Below, in pieces: positions 1-9,335 of a DNA stretch of 64,000 nt; the first letter of the stretch is position 1, and each line of letters starts with the position of its first letter. Origin of the DNA: Echinicola sp. 20G (GTDB lineage Bacteria; Bacteroidota; Bacteroidia; Cytophagales; Cyclobacteriaceae); contig NZ_AP024154.1 in assembly GCF_015533855.1 (NCBI RefSeq), forward strand, positions 65,001 to 129,000, in the 5' to 3' direction. Both the position numbers and the translations under genes were made by a program. A model generated the notes under the pieces. The model did not search any database, was not told the origin of the DNA, and saw only the letters and a program-made list of their open reading frames with translations.

Positions 1-321
1 CCGGTCGAAATACGTTACCATTTTAATAAAAGCGACTACAATGAAGGGTTCCGTATTGCTTTAGGAGGTAAAGTAGGTATGCTGTACGAAGCGCATACTA
101 AAATCAAATTGACTGATTCGGATGGTGTAAACAGAAAAATAAAAGACTCCCAAGAGTTCGGGCTTAATAAATTCAGGTATGGCGTGTATACTCGAGTAGG
201 ACTATCAGGCTTTAACCTTTGGGCTTATTACGGACTGAACGATGTCTTCAAATCAGGACAAGGCCCTTACGAAACAGAATCTACCCAATTTAATTTCGGG
301 ATGTCTGTAGCTCTATTCTAA
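1..321 (+). CDS. C-terminal part of an outer-membrane beta-barrel protein
   Basis: The frame is open from the first base, so the gene begins outside the window and about 106 residues are visible. The visible part alternates hydrophobic/aromatic and polar residues in strand-sized blocks (for example FRIALGGKVGML, GVYTRVGLSGFNLWAYYGL, FNFGMSVALF). It ends on a terminal Phe, the usual signature of a strand recognised by the BAM machinery. This fits a small barrel of the PorT/OMP_b-brl type common in Bacteroidota. The ligand or role cannot be told from this fragment. A palindromic terminator follows closely and is shared with the convergent gene. Confidence 0.7.
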   Translation, partial: PVEIRYHFNKSDYNEGFRIALGGKVGMLYEAHTKIKLTDSDGVNRKIKDSQEFGLNKFRYGVYTRVGLSGFNLWAYYGLNDVFKSGQGPYETESTQFNFGMSVALF

Positions 322-346
322 TGATATATTGTTAAAGACTTAAGCT

Positions 347-380
347 TAAAAAGCCTTCCAACTAGTTGGAAGGCTTTTTA
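347..380. terminator. bidirectional intrinsic terminator
   Basis: AAGCCTTCCAA and its exact complement flank a CTAG centre, with an A-run on one side and a T-run on the other. It lies between two convergent genes and its right end overlaps the stop codon of the minus-strand hydratase, so it can serve both. Confidence 0.85.
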
Positions 381-1157
381 TTTGAACTTTGGTTTCCTTT
401 TTTCCAAAAATGCCATTACTCCTTCCTTAAAGTCAGAAGACTTGCCTGCTTTCTCCTGAAAGTCCGCCTCCATGGAAAGAACATCTTTAAGGTTCATTTT
501 TTGGGCTTTGTTTAACATCTCCTTAATTAGTGCCACCGCATTAGCAGATGAGTTTGCATAAATCTCCACAAACTGTAGTACGACATCATCCAAATCCATA
601 ACCTCAACGGATTTATTGATCAAACCAAGCTTTTCTGCTTCATCTGCATAAACCTTTCTCCCCGTAGTGGCCAATTCAAATGCCAAGGGATATCCCAGTC
701 TTTCAAGTAGAAAATAGTTGGATCCTGCATCCATGATCAATCCAATGTGAGCAAAAATCTCCGCGAGGTAAGCCTCTTTATTGGCTATGATTATATCTGT
801 AGCCAAGGCCAAAGAGCAACCTGCACCAGCAGCCACTCCATTCAGTTTACAAATGATGGGCTTTTTACTATTTCTCATTTTCAGGATCAAAGGATTGTAA
901 AGATCCTCTATAACCTTTCTGAAAGGGATATTCTCCAAATCTCCACCTACCGATTTCAAGTCTTGACCACTGCAAAACGCCTTTCCCTGACCTGTCAGCA
1001 CCACACTTCTGATGCCATTATCCTTTCCTACTTCATCAAAAGCCCAGCTAAGCTCAAGTAATAATTCTTTGTTTAAGGCATTAAAAACGTCAGGACGATC
1101 CAACACCAGTTCTACCCAAGTTCCTTTATGATGATATTGAAGGTGTCGTAATTCCAT
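378..1157 (-). CDS. enoyl-CoA hydratase/isomerase family protein (PaaG-like)
   Basis: Crotonase-fold enzyme of about 259 residues. The N-terminal half has the oxyanion-hole segments of the family (GQGKAFCSGQDLK and LNGVAAGAGCSLALATD). These are followed by FAHIGLIMDAGSNYFLLERLG, the stretch that in PaaG-type isomerases carries the Asp of the active site. The family acts on acyl-CoA thioesters in beta-oxidation or in phenylacetyl/ring-cleavage pathways, and the actual substrate cannot be fixed here. I chose the ATG at 1157 because it lies 2 nt after the stop of the upstream gene; a longer frame would run into that gene. It is the last gene of an rpoN-led operon, an unexpected partner for sigma-54. 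Confidence 0.85.
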   Translation of the reverse strand: MELRHLQYHHKGTWVELVLDRPDVFNALNKELLLELSWAFDEVGKDNGIRSVVLTGQGKAFCSGQDLKSVGGDLENIPFRKVIEDLYNPLILKMRNSKKPIICKLNGVAAGAGCSLALATDIIIANKEAYLAEIFAHIGLIMDAGSNYFLLERLGYPLAFELATTGRKVYADEAEKLGLINKSVEVMDLDDVVLQFVEIYANSSANAVALIKEMLNKAQKMNLKDVLSMEADFQEKAGKSSDFKEGVMAFLEKRKPKFK

Positions 1158-1159
1158 AT

Positions 1160-1783
1160 TCAACTTAACAAATAATAGTAAAAAGAAACAAAACAGGTTC
1201 CGAAGCCTAAACAAAAGCCTGCCAATAACTCTCCTGGTTTATGGGCATTGAGGTAAAGCCTACTGGAAGCTACTGCACCACATAACATAATCGTTACGAT
1301 CATCGGATACAACAACGAAGCACTTGGGTATTTCCAGCTAAGTACAACCATTATAGCCAATAATCCTGAAAGGCCTGTTAAGTGTGCACTGATCTTCCAA
1401 AAAAAAGTAACCAGCGTCAACAAAACAATTGAGCCTGTCATAGTAACCAGACTAAAAACAATTAAATCATCATAATTAAGCCTGAGATAAAAAAAATAGG
1501 TTACGATAACATAAAAGATGCTCACCATGGTAAATGGCAAATACCTTTCCCTTTTACTTGCCATATGCAAGCTTGGGATGGACTCCATATATTTCATACC
1601 TATTACACTAAGCATAGGAATTAATAAAGTACTCACTACAACCATCAATAACATCGACCCTTTTATTTCATGAGGTACCTGAGTAGCTTGTGGTACAAGG
1701 TATAAAATCAGTGTAAACACCAAAGTAGGCACTAATAAGGGTTGAAATACTATAGAAAGGGTCAGGGCAATATTTCTGTTCAC
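1160..1783 (-). CDS. PAP2-like integral membrane phosphatase family protein
   Basis: About 207 residues with five or six hydrophobic segments. The pieces of the PAP2 catalytic signature are recognisable though relaxed: a KRERYLPF block, a SAHLTG block standing for the usual SGH, and SRLYLNAHKPGE fitting SR-x5-H-x3-(D/E). The family dephosphorylates lipid phosphates such as undecaprenyl or phosphatidyl phosphate. Because the first motif is degenerate, activity is uncertain. It appears to start at GTG, with the upstream rpoN stop codon overlapping it (TAGTG), so translation is probably coupled. Confidence 0.65.
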   Translation of the reverse strand: MNRNIALTLSIVFQPLLVPTLVFTLILYLVPQATQVPHEIKGSMLLMVVVSTLLIPMLSVIGMKYMESIPSLHMASKRERYLPFTMVSIFYVIVTYFFYLRLNYDDLIVFSLVTMTGSIVLLTLVTFFWKISAHLTGLSGLLAIMVVLSWKYPSASLLYPMIVTIMLCGAVASSRLYLNAHKPGELLAGFCLGFGTCFVSFYYYLLS

Positions 1784-3234
1784 TACAGTTCTTTTCTTAG
1801 TCTAGCGACAGGAATCTGAAGTTGCTCTCGGTATTTGGCCACAGTTCTCCTCGCAATATTGTATCCTTTCTCATTTAATAGCTTTACTAACTTATCATCC
1901 GAAAGTGGCTTTCTTTTATCTTCATTATCTACCATCTTTTGTAACACACTTTTTACTTCCCTGTTACTCACATCTTCTCCACCATCTGTAGAGATCCCTT
2001 CAGAGAAGAAATATTTTAATGGGTAAACACCGAATTCTGTTTGAATCGCTTTACTATTGGCCACCCTGGAAACAGTGGAGATATCCATATCTATTTTCTC
2101 TGCAATATCCTTTAGAATCATTGGCTTCAACTTGGTTTCATCCCCTTCCACAAAAAATTCCGACTGATAATCCAGTATTGCATGCATGGTTTTTAAGAGT
2201 GTCTGTTGCCGCTGCTTAATCGCATCAATAAACCACTTTGCAGCATCTAACTTCTGCTTCACAAAACTTACTGTATCTTTCAGCTTTTTATCCTTCTTAT
2301 CACTCTTCTCGTAAGCCTCGAACATTTCGGAATAAGATCTACTCACTCTAAGTTCAGGAGCATTCCTTGAGTTAAGGCTTATTTCAAATTTTCCATTTAC
2401 AGTATTTAAAATGAAGTCAGGAATTATATACTGTGTTCTCATCAATCCATCTGAACCTCCTCCCGGCTTTGGATTCAACTTGGTGATCATATTAATCACT
2501 TCTTTCAAGTCCTCTTCTTCAAGGCTACACCGCTTTAAGATTTTCTCGTAATGCTTTTTGGTAAATTCCTCAAAACAATCACTCAAAACTTGCAGTGCTT
2601 TTTGAACGATTTCATCTTCCTGATGCTCTTTTCGCTCCAACTGAATAATAAGACATTCCTGAAGGCTTCTGGCTGCTATCCCGGCCGGATCAAAATTCTG
2701 GATCTTTCTAAGAACTTCCTCGACTTCGTCCAAGTCAGTTTCTATATTTTGACTAAAAGCAAGGTCATTAATAATTGCTTCCAAATCACGCCTGATATAT
2801 CCATCACTTTCAATGCTGCCTATCAATTGTCTACCAATTACTTTCTGATGCTCATCCATCCTTAAAAAGCTCAATTGGGAAAGTAACTGCTCATGTAAAG
2901 AGGTACCACTAGAAAGAGGCATTTCACGATCTTCATCATCCGGAGAATAATTTCCATCCCCCTGCATTTTATACCCCCCGTAATCATCTGTCAAATAATC
3001 ATCCAGATTGATATCCTTATCATCTTTATTATCTTCCTCATAGTTGTCCTGCAACACCTCCTCTTGCTGTTCGCCGTTCTCTTCTTTTCCTTCCTCTAAG
3101 GCTGGGTTGATTTCAAGTTCTTCTTCTACCCTAGCCTCCAGCTCCGCAGTTGGTACTTGTAACAACTTGATAAATTGAATCTGTTGGGGACTCAATTTTT
3201 GTGAAAGTACCTGATTTAAATTAAGTTTTTGCAT
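1783..3234 (-). CDS. rpoN: RNA polymerase sigma-54 factor
   Basis: Alternative sigma factor that directs core polymerase to -24/-12 promoters and needs an AAA+ enhancer-binding activator. Region I is the Gln/Leu-rich start (LNQVLSQKLSPQQIQFIKLL). An acidic region II follows at about residues 45-100. The core-binding and HTH regions lie in the middle, and the RpoN box ARRTVAKYR begins at about residue 461 of 483. Length is normal for the family. It is the first gene of a three-gene operon with a PAP2-like protein and an enoyl-CoA hydratase. No enhancer-binding activator is present in this window. Confidence 0.97.
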   Translation of the reverse strand: MQKLNLNQVLSQKLSPQQIQFIKLLQVPTAELEARVEEELEINPALEEGKEENGEQQEEVLQDNYEEDNKDDKDINLDDYLTDDYGGYKMQGDGNYSPDDEDREMPLSSGTSLHEQLLSQLSFLRMDEHQKVIGRQLIGSIESDGYIRRDLEAIINDLAFSQNIETDLDEVEEVLRKIQNFDPAGIAARSLQECLIIQLERKEHQEDEIVQKALQVLSDCFEEFTKKHYEKILKRCSLEEEDLKEVINMITKLNPKPGGGSDGLMRTQYIIPDFILNTVNGKFEISLNSRNAPELRVSRSYSEMFEAYEKSDKKDKKLKDTVSFVKQKLDAAKWFIDAIKQRQQTLLKTMHAILDYQSEFFVEGDETKLKPMILKDIAEKIDMDISTVSRVANSKAIQTEFGVYPLKYFFSEGISTDGGEDVSNREVKSVLQKMVDNEDKRKPLSDDKLVKLLNEKGYNIARRTVAKYREQLQIPVARLRKEL

Positions 3235-3439
3235 ATATAGCGTACTCTAAAATATTTCTTTTCTTAAAAATAATTGGCTTTTTAAAAGGAACCTACTCCT
3301 TGCTCAAATTGCCTATTCAAATTTAGGAAATTACAGCAAAATTTTGACAAAAAGCTTATTATATCGTTTTTTTGCATTCCATTTTAAAACATTGATTAGC
3401 TTTACTTGTCAATTGTATAGCAGATAACATTCAACTCTT

Positions 3440-4891
3440 ATGGCATTCAACAAACGATCAAAGATTAAATTATTGCTGGAAAGTGATAAAATCGGAGAAC
3501 AGGCTACTATCATGGGCTGGGTCAGAACAAAAAGAAGCAATAAAAGCGTCTCTTTTATTGCGGTTAATGACGGCTCTATTATTAACAATTACCAAGTAGT
3601 TGCAGACCCGAATGTCATTAATGAGGACACTTTAAGGAGAATTAACACAGGCGCTTGTATTAAAGTAACTGGAAAAGTAGTCGCTTCTCAAGGATCTGGT
3701 CAAGACTCTGAACTGGTAGCGGAAAGTATTGAGGTGTTGGGTGAGGCTGACGCTGAAAAATACCCTTTGCAGCCCAAAAAGCACTCCATGGAATTCCTTC
3801 GCGACATTGCCCACTTGAGGATGAGAACCAATACTTTTGGTGCTGTATTCAGAGTAAGGCATGCTTTGGCTTTCGCTGTGCACCAATATTTCAACAACAA
3901 AGGTTTCTTTTACATTCACACACCCATTATCACAGCTTCTGATGCTGAGGGAGCAGGTGAAACTTTTAAGGTTACCACTCTAGATATTAAAAACCCTCCT
4001 CTAACTGAAGAAGGTAACATCAACTATACGGAGGATTTCTTTGAAAGAGAAACCAACCTAACCGTATCTGGTCAATTGGAAGGTGAGTTGGCTGCCATGG
4101 CCCTATCAGAGATTTACACTTTCGGCCCAACATTCAGAGCTGAAAACTCAAACACGACAAGGCATTTGGCTGAATTTTGGATGATCGAACCAGAAATGGC
4201 TTTCTATGATGCTGAAGATAATCAAGATTTAGCTGAGGATTTCCTGAAGTCCATCATCTCTTATGCGATGGAAAATTGTAAGGAAGACCTCCTATTCTTA
4301 GATAAAAGAGCTGCTGAAGAAAATGCTAAGAAGCCGGTAAACGAACGCAGTGAAATGGGATTGTTAGAAAGGCTTCAATTTGTGGTAGAACATGATTTTG
4401 AAAGATTGACCTATACTGAGGCCATTGAAATCCTTCGAAACTCTAAACCGAACAAAAAGAAAAAGTTCAAATACCTAATTGAGGAATGGGGAGCTGATCT
4501 TCAATCTGAACATGAAAGGTTCTTGGTGGAAAAACACTTCAAAAAGCCAGTAATCCTGACAGACTACCCTAAGGAAATCAAAGCTTTCTATATGAAGCAA
4601 AACGAGGATGGGAAAACTGTTGCAGCGATGGATATTCTGTTCCCGGGTATTGGTGAGATTGTTGGGGGATCCCAAAGAGAAGAAAGCCTTGAAAAACTTA
4701 CGGCCAGGATGGATGAGTTGGAAATTAGCCAAGAAGAACTTTACTGGTATTTAGATACCCGAAGATTCGGAACCACCCCACATGCTGGTTTTGGGCTCGG
4801 ATTTGAAAGAATGGTCCAATTTGTCACTGGAATGGGTAATATCAGGGACGTGATAGCCTTTCCAAGAACACCTGGAAACGCAGAATTTTAA
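3440..4891 (+). CDS. asnS: asparaginyl-tRNA synthetase
   Basis: Class II aminoacyl-tRNA synthetase of 483 residues that charges tRNA-Asn. An N-terminal OB-fold anticodon-binding domain ([24 protein letters not shown]) is followed by the catalytic core. The core has motif 2 around [21 protein letters not shown] and motif 3 at [17 protein letters not shown], ending in the AsnRS-typical [16 protein letters not shown]. It is transcribed divergently from rpoN across a 205-nt gap and closed by a strong terminator. A free-standing AsnRS means Asn-tRNA need not be made by transamidation. Confidence 0.98.
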   Translation: MAFNKRSKIKLLLESDKIGEQATIMGWVRTKRSNKSVSFIAVNDGSIINNYQVVADPNVINEDTLRRINTGACIKVTGKVVASQGSGQDSELVAESIEVLGEADAEKYPLQPKKHSMEFLRDIAHLRMRTNTFGAVFRVRHALAFAVHQYFNNKGFFYIHTPIITASDAEGAGETFKVTTLDIKNPPLTEEGNINYTEDFFERETNLTVSGQLEGELAAMALSEIYTFGPTFRAENSNTTRHLAEFWMIEPEMAFYDAEDNQDLAEDFLKSIISYAMENCKEDLLFLDKRAAEENAKKPVNERSEMGLLERLQFVVEHDFERLTYTEAIEILRNSKPNKKKKFKYLIEEWGADLQSEHERFLVEKHFKKPVILTDYPKEIKAFYMKQNEDGKTVAAMDILFPGIGEIVGGSQREESLEKLTARMDELEISQEELYWYLDTRRFGTTPHAGFGLGFERMVQFVTGMGNIRDVIAFPRTPGNAEF

Positions 4892-4907
4892 GAAAGATCA
4901 AGTTAAA

Positions 4908-4940
4908 AAAGAAAGCCCGATAATATCGGGCTTTCTTTCT
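4908..4940. terminator. bidirectional intrinsic terminator
   Basis: GAAAGCCCGA pairs with TCGGGCTTTC around a TAATA loop, with flanking A and T runs. It lies between the convergent asnS and NAD(P)HX repair genes and nearly touches the latter's stop codon. Confidence 0.85.
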
Positions 4941-6450
4941 AGTCTATTTTCAGTAAAACATATGTCCTTGGGATCGCCTCAACAATATCAGAAGCTATTG
5001 TCCCCCTTAATCTATTTTTTGAAGCTATCTGTCCTGCCAATCCATGTTGATAAACTCCACAAACGGCTGCATTTTCAACAGAATAACCCTGACCAAGAAA
5101 AGAGGTAATCATTCCTGTAAGCACATCGCCAGAACCTCCAGTTGCCATATGCTTATTTCCTGTTGAATTAAAATATTGTTTTCCATTAGGAAGTGAAATT
5201 GCAGTATGCGCCCCTTTAAGGATTAATATGCATCCATGTGTCTGAGAAAATTCCAGAGCCTTGTCAAGCCTTTCCTTATGATTTTGGCAAGGGCCTACCA
5301 GTCTTTCAAATTCCTTTACATGCGGGGTAAGGATTACATTCTCATTCAAATAACTCAGAAGACCTGGTTGTTTGGCTAGGATATTTATACCATCCGCATC
5401 AATTACCAAAGGGCCTTTATAATTTTCAAGAAATTTTCCTAGAAAACAGCTAGAGGCTTGGCTTGTCCCCATTCCAGGTCCTATACCAATTGCATCAAAT
5501 CGGGATAAACTTTCCCAGTCCATTGAACCTGCCAATTCATTTTCACCTTTTCCAGTTAAAACTTGTGCTTCAGGCAAACTGTTTTGTAATACGCCCATGC
5601 CACACTTAGGAGCTAAGCAAGTCACTAGGCCACTTCCTGTCCTCAATGCTGCTTTGGATGCCATTTTCAAAGCCCCCATAGAACCATAACTTCCACCACA
5701 AACTAAAACTTTTCCAAAATCCCCCTTATGGCTAAACCTTCCAAATCTTAAATGCCGCTTAGCCACGTCTTTGTACTGCAAATAATACTTACCTTCAGAA
5801 AACTGTCCAAAGAATGGCTGACTAATACCAATATTTGCTACCTTCAAATGACCAACAAATCCTGCATGTTCTGGAAATAGCAAGGAGTATTTCGGAAATT
5901 GAAAACTTATAGTAATATCTGCAATAAAGGCATCCCCTTGAACACAATCATCCGATGGTAAACCGGAAGGAATATCTACTGCTATTTTATTTACATTAAT
6001 CAGCTTGTTTAACCTCTTAACCAAAGACAAAAAATCACCGGACAATGGCCTATTAACACCAATACCCAACAAGGCATCTATGATTATATCAAAATCAAAT
6101 TCGATGTGTTGGATATCCTCGTCTATTAAACTAACTGCAGGAAGTTTGTCTGGCAGTAATTCCTTATTTAATCTACAATCGGCTGATGCATTCTCATGAT
6201 CTCCTACCAAAAAAACAACTACATCAAAGCCTTTTCTCCATAATAACCTGGCAATTGCTAGACCATCACCTCCGTTATTACCGTGCCCACAGCAAATACC
6301 AACTCGATCATTTCTATGATATTTCTTTTCAAACCAATCACAAAATGCCTGGGCAGCATTTTCCATAAGTCGGTGCGACGTAATTCCTCTATCACTAATA
6401 AAGTCGGCATCCAATTTCTTTACAGACCTTCCAGAAATTATCTCAAGCAT
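4939..6450 (-). CDS. nnr: bifunctional NAD(P)H-hydrate epimerase / ADP-dependent NAD(P)H-hydrate dehydratase
   Basis: Repairs NADHX and NADPHX, the hydrated forms of the nicotinamide cofactors. The N-terminal epimerase domain (roughly 1-215) contains the GHGNNGGDG loop. The C-terminal ribokinase-like dehydratase domain (roughly 225-503) contains GIGPGMG, a VIDADGIN block, an ILTPHVKEF block and the nucleotide-binding ATGGSGDVLTG motif. The 503-residue fusion matches the usual bacterial two-domain enzyme (E. coli YjeF/Nnr). It starts 11 nt downstream of the end of the MFS gene, so the two are probably co-transcribed. Confidence 0.95.
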   Translation of the reverse strand: MLEIISGRSVKKLDADFISDRGITSHRLMENAAQAFCDWFEKKYHRNDRVGICCGHGNNGGDGLAIARLLWRKGFDVVVFLVGDHENASADCRLNKELLPDKLPAVSLIDEDIQHIEFDFDIIIDALLGIGVNRPLSGDFLSLVKRLNKLINVNKIAVDIPSGLPSDDCVQGDAFIADITISFQFPKYSLLFPEHAGFVGHLKVANIGISQPFFGQFSEGKYYLQYKDVAKRHLRFGRFSHKGDFGKVLVCGGSYGSMGALKMASKAALRTGSGLVTCLAPKCGMGVLQNSLPEAQVLTGKGENELAGSMDWESLSRFDAIGIGPGMGTSQASSCFLGKFLENYKGPLVIDADGINILAKQPGLLSYLNENVILTPHVKEFERLVGPCQNHKERLDKALEFSQTHGCILILKGAHTAISLPNGKQYFNSTGNKHMATGGSGDVLTGMITSFLGQGYSVENAAVCGVYQHGLAGQIASKNRLRGTIASDIVEAIPRTYVLLKID

Positions 6451-6461
6451 CTTTCTTTTCG

Positions 6462-7784
6462 TTAAGTATTTACCAATTTATACCCTGGGAACCTAACTCG
6501 CAACAAAAACATCATACCCAATACAAAAAATATTCCAAGTACTAAAGAGCTCACTCTCATACTTCCAGTAAATTGCTCAATAAACCCGTATGAAAAAGTA
6601 CCAAATACAATTCCCAATTTTTCAGTCACATCATAAAAACTAAAGTAGGAAGCAGTGTCATTTGTCCCTACTGGAATCAGTTTGGAATATGATGATCGGG
6701 AAATAGCTTGAATTCCTCCCATAACCAAACCAACAACAAATGCTAGAGCATAGAACTCCATTTCTGTGGTCACAAAATAAGCTGCAAGACAAATTCCCAC
6801 CCAAATGATAACCATGCTCATAAGAGAAACTTTATTTCCCCTAAGCTTAGAAACCCAAGCAAAGAAGTAGCTTCCCAAAATAGCAACTACCTGAATGATC
6901 AAAATTGTTATGATCAGTTTATCACCTTCCAAAGCCAATTCTTTATCTCCAAATGAAGCAGCCATATACATTACTGTCTGTACACCCATGCTATAAAACA
7001 AAAAAGAGAGTAAAAACCGCTTCATATCAGGCTTCCTTCTTAATTCTTTAAAGACAGTATTAATTTCCTTGTACCCAGCCCATAGTAAAGAAACTTCTTT
7101 ATCGTTTTTCTTAGATTTTCTAGGTAGAACATTAAACGGAATCAATGCAAAGCCGGCCCACCAAACGCCTGTCATCAAAAAAGACCATCTAGCAGCAACG
7201 CCTCCATCTTCAATCCCAAAGAACTCCGGCTTTTGAATCATCACAAGGTTAATAATAAGTAAAATGACACTTCCAATATAACCTAAAGCGAAACCTTTCG
7301 CACTAAGCATGTCATATTCATCACTATTGCTTATCTCAGGTAAGAAAGCATTATAAAACACAATACTCCCAGCATAACCTACACTGGCCAATACGCTACA
7401 GATTATACCAAATTCAAGATTGGTTCCATCAAAGAAAAATAAACCAATACACGATATAGAACCTAATAGAGCAAATATCTCCATGAAAAGTAATTTTTTA
7501 CCTCCATAATCTGCCATACCGGACAAAAGTGGGGAAAGAATAGCTATAACTAAGAAAGAAAAGGAAATCGACCAGGAATACAATACGGTATTCACGATAT
7601 CAAATCCAAAAAAAGATACAATATCACTTCCCGAAACAGACTTGGTGACACTATTATAATATACTGGAAATATAGTAGAAGTAATTACTAAACTATAGAC
7701 TGAATTGGCCCAATCATACATAGCCCATGCAAAATGCACTTTTTTACGGTCAAGATTCATCCATGTGGATTTATTTGATATCAA
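6462..7784 (-). CDS. MFS transporter, UMF1 (Atg22-like) family
   Basis: Polytopic protein of 440 residues. The opening WAMYDWANSVYSLVITSTIFPVYY is characteristic of the UMF1 family, related to the yeast vacuolar amino-acid effluxer Atg22. About twelve hydrophobic segments are visible, split by a charged loop near the middle (LPRKSKKNDKEVSLLWAGYKE). A probable amino-acid or small-metabolite exporter by family; the substrate is unknown. It follows the exbD terminator and so should have its own promoter, and it is paired with nnr downstream. Confidence 0.85.
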   Translation of the reverse strand: MISNKSTWMNLDRKKVHFAWAMYDWANSVYSLVITSTIFPVYYNSVTKSVSGSDIVSFFGFDIVNTVLYSWSISFSFLVIAILSPLLSGMADYGGKKLLFMEIFALLGSISCIGLFFFDGTNLEFGIICSVLASVGYAGSIVFYNAFLPEISNSDEYDMLSAKGFALGYIGSVILLIINLVMIQKPEFFGIEDGGVAARWSFLMTGVWWAGFALIPFNVLPRKSKKNDKEVSLLWAGYKEINTVFKELRRKPDMKRFLLSFLFYSMGVQTVMYMAASFGDKELALEGDKLIITILIIQVVAILGSYFFAWVSKLRGNKVSLMSMVIIWVGICLAAYFVTTEMEFYALAFVVGLVMGGIQAISRSSYSKLIPVGTNDTASYFSFYDVTEKLGIVFGTFSYGFIEQFTGSMRVSSLVLGIFFVLGMMFLLRVRFPGYKLVNT

Positions 7785-7787
7785 AAT

Positions 7788-7822
7788 AAAAAAGCTACCT
7801 TATTGTATAAGGTAGCTTTTAT
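7788..7822 (-). terminator. intrinsic terminator of the ExbB/ExbD operon
   Basis: AAAGCTACCTTA pairs perfectly with TAAGGTAGCTTT around a TTGTA loop, with A/T runs on both sides. It lies directly downstream of the second exbD on the minus strand and just upstream of the MFS gene. Confidence 0.8.
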
Positions 7823-7841
7823 TTTCTTAAACTATTTCCAG

Positions 7842-8306
7842 TTACTCAGTTGTTGTTTTACCAACGGAAGCATATAGAATTTTTCTAGCATCCGCTTCTC
7901 TAAGTTCAAGCTGTATATCAGCTATCGGCCCCATTTTCACATCACGGTCGGCCTTTAGGGAAATATAAATTTGATCTCTTTCAGCTTCTGATAAATTGTC
8001 TTTTTCTTGGTTAACCCAGAGCAAAATATCATTGGTAGTAATCAAAGCATCATTAGCTTGAATTCTTGGTTCACTACCGTACATATTTGGATTCTTAGGC
8101 TTTCCTACGAAAAGATAAGATATCAGAGACTTTTTCTCAAGCTTTTGAAGCTGAGAAGCCTGAGGCAACTTTTGCTCTACCAATAACTCTTGTTCCCTTA
8201 GTACAGTGGTCACCATAAAGAAGAACAACAGCATAAAGATAATATCTGGCAAGGCTGACGTAGGAATATTTTCTTCGGTCTTGGTCTTTTTCTTAAACTT
8301 AGCCAT
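7842..8306 (-). CDS. ExbD/TolR-family protein (second copy)
   Basis: 154 residues: a short Lys-rich cytoplasmic tail, one transmembrane helix (about residues 18-38: PTSALPDIIFMLLFFFMV) and a periplasmic domain. The Asp of LPDIIFMLLFFF matches the conserved intramembrane Asp that ExbD uses for proton coupling. Together with ExbB it should form a proton-driven stator that energises TonB or another envelope machine. It begins 2 nt after the stop of the other exbD. The two ExbDs differ in their periplasmic parts, so a heteromeric or dual-use complex is possible. Confidence 0.88.
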   Translation of the reverse strand: MAKFKKKTKTEENIPTSALPDIIFMLLFFFMVTTVLREQELLVEQKLPQASQLQKLEKKSLISYLFVGKPKNPNMYGSEPRIQANDALITTNDILLWVNQEKDNLSEAERDQIYISLKADRDVKMGPIADIQLELREADARKILYASVGKTTTE

Positions 8307-8308
8307 AA

Positions 8309-8941
8309 TTATTCTCCTGTTTTATCTGGTTCTGCGATCGATATTGCCATTGGGATATTCTCCTTACCTCTTTCCATCAACTCTTTCTCGGCTGCACTTC
8401 TACTGGACAATGCCCTGTATTCGTCAGCAGTCAATCCCACTCTTTCAGCATAGATCTCAAAATACGCTTTCTTAACTAAATCAAGTACCTCTAGGTATAG
8501 CTCATAGCTGGTGCCACGATTGGTCTTGATAGATACTACTGCTTCATTAGGGTGATCAGAAGATTCAGGGCTTCTACCTGCCTCTCCTTTTAATGAAGGA
8601 GGAAGGCTATTGAAAAGATCCAAATTCTCTTGATTAGGATTTCCAAAGTTTAAAACAAACTCTTTAACTTCCTGATCCAATCCCTCAGTGTTGTCCCTGA
8701 AATCATCTTCAACCAATAACTGGTCGTTTGAGTTGATCAATATTTTAAAAATATTTCTCTCGTTCTTTTTAATATCAGGTGGTGGTACATTCGGATCTTG
8801 CTTAGGAGGCAAGATGGTCGTAATACCCTTGTCAGAAGCAATTGTTGTTGTTACAAGAAAGAAGATAAGTAGCAAGAAGGCGATATCCGCCATGGAACCT
8901 GCATTTACCTCCTGACTCATTCGGTTTTTCTTTCTTGCCAT
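8309..8941 (-). CDS. ExbD/TolR-family protein (first copy)
   Basis: 210 residues, longer than a typical ExbD. An N-terminal segment MARKKNRMSQEVNAGSMADI leads into one membrane helix (AFLLLIFFLVTTTIA) with the conserved Asp just before the hydrophobic stretch. A periplasmic region of about 170 residues follows, including a low-complexity loop around residues 100-130 and a Glu/Arg-rich end. It functions with ExbB in proton-motive-force coupling. Spacing is 6 nt from the upstream small membrane gene and 2 nt to the second exbD. Confidence 0.88.
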   Translation of the reverse strand: MARKKNRMSQEVNAGSMADIAFLLLIFFLVTTTIASDKGITTILPPKQDPNVPPPDIKKNERNIFKILINSNDQLLVEDDFRDNTEGLDQEVKEFVLNFGNPNQENLDLFNSLPPSLKGEAGRSPESSDHPNEAVVSIKTNRGTSYELYLEVLDLVKKAYFEIYAERVGLTADEYRALSSRSAAEKELMERGKENIPMAISIAEPDKTGE

Positions 8942-8947
8942 CTTAAA

Positions 8948-9277
8948 TTACTTTATGATTTTACTTATTTCAGTAAATACAATTCCTACTAATGAAAGGA
9001 AGAATAGTATGTAAGTAGTTAGCAATACTCCTCCAACAGCCTTAGAAGCTCCTGGGGTTAAGTTGAACGGTTCAACGGCGAATTTTGGTAATACCTCATC
9101 TCCAGACACAGAGTAGGCAATGAAGAACAATACCGCAACACCAATGACACCGACACCTATCTTAAGCAAACTTTTCGGGTTATCGATTGACTTGATCAAA
9201 GGCATTACTATTGCAAATAATATCCCCAATCCAATCAACAAATAACTCACATATAGCATGATATCGTAAGAATCCAT
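8948..9277 (-). CDS. small conserved membrane protein of the ExbB/ExbD operon
   Basis: 109 residues with three hydrophobic stretches: YDIMLYVSYLLIGLGILFAIV, LLKIGVGVIGVAVLFFIAYSV and VLLTTYILFFLSLVGIVF. I do not recognise a named domain. Its place between exbB and the tandem exbD pair, with 6-nt spacing to exbD, suggests an accessory membrane subunit of the same proton-channel complex. That role is inferred from position only. Confidence 0.7.
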   Translation of the reverse strand: MDSYDIMLYVSYLLIGLGILFAIVMPLIKSIDNPKSLLKIGVGVIGVAVLFFIAYSVSGDEVLPKFAVEPFNLTPGASKAVGGVLLTTYILFFLSLVGIVFTEISKIIK

Positions 9278-9335
9278 ATCGTTTAGTTCTTTGGTTGATA
9301 AATTTTATTTAATAAAAGCGACAAACAGGAGACTA

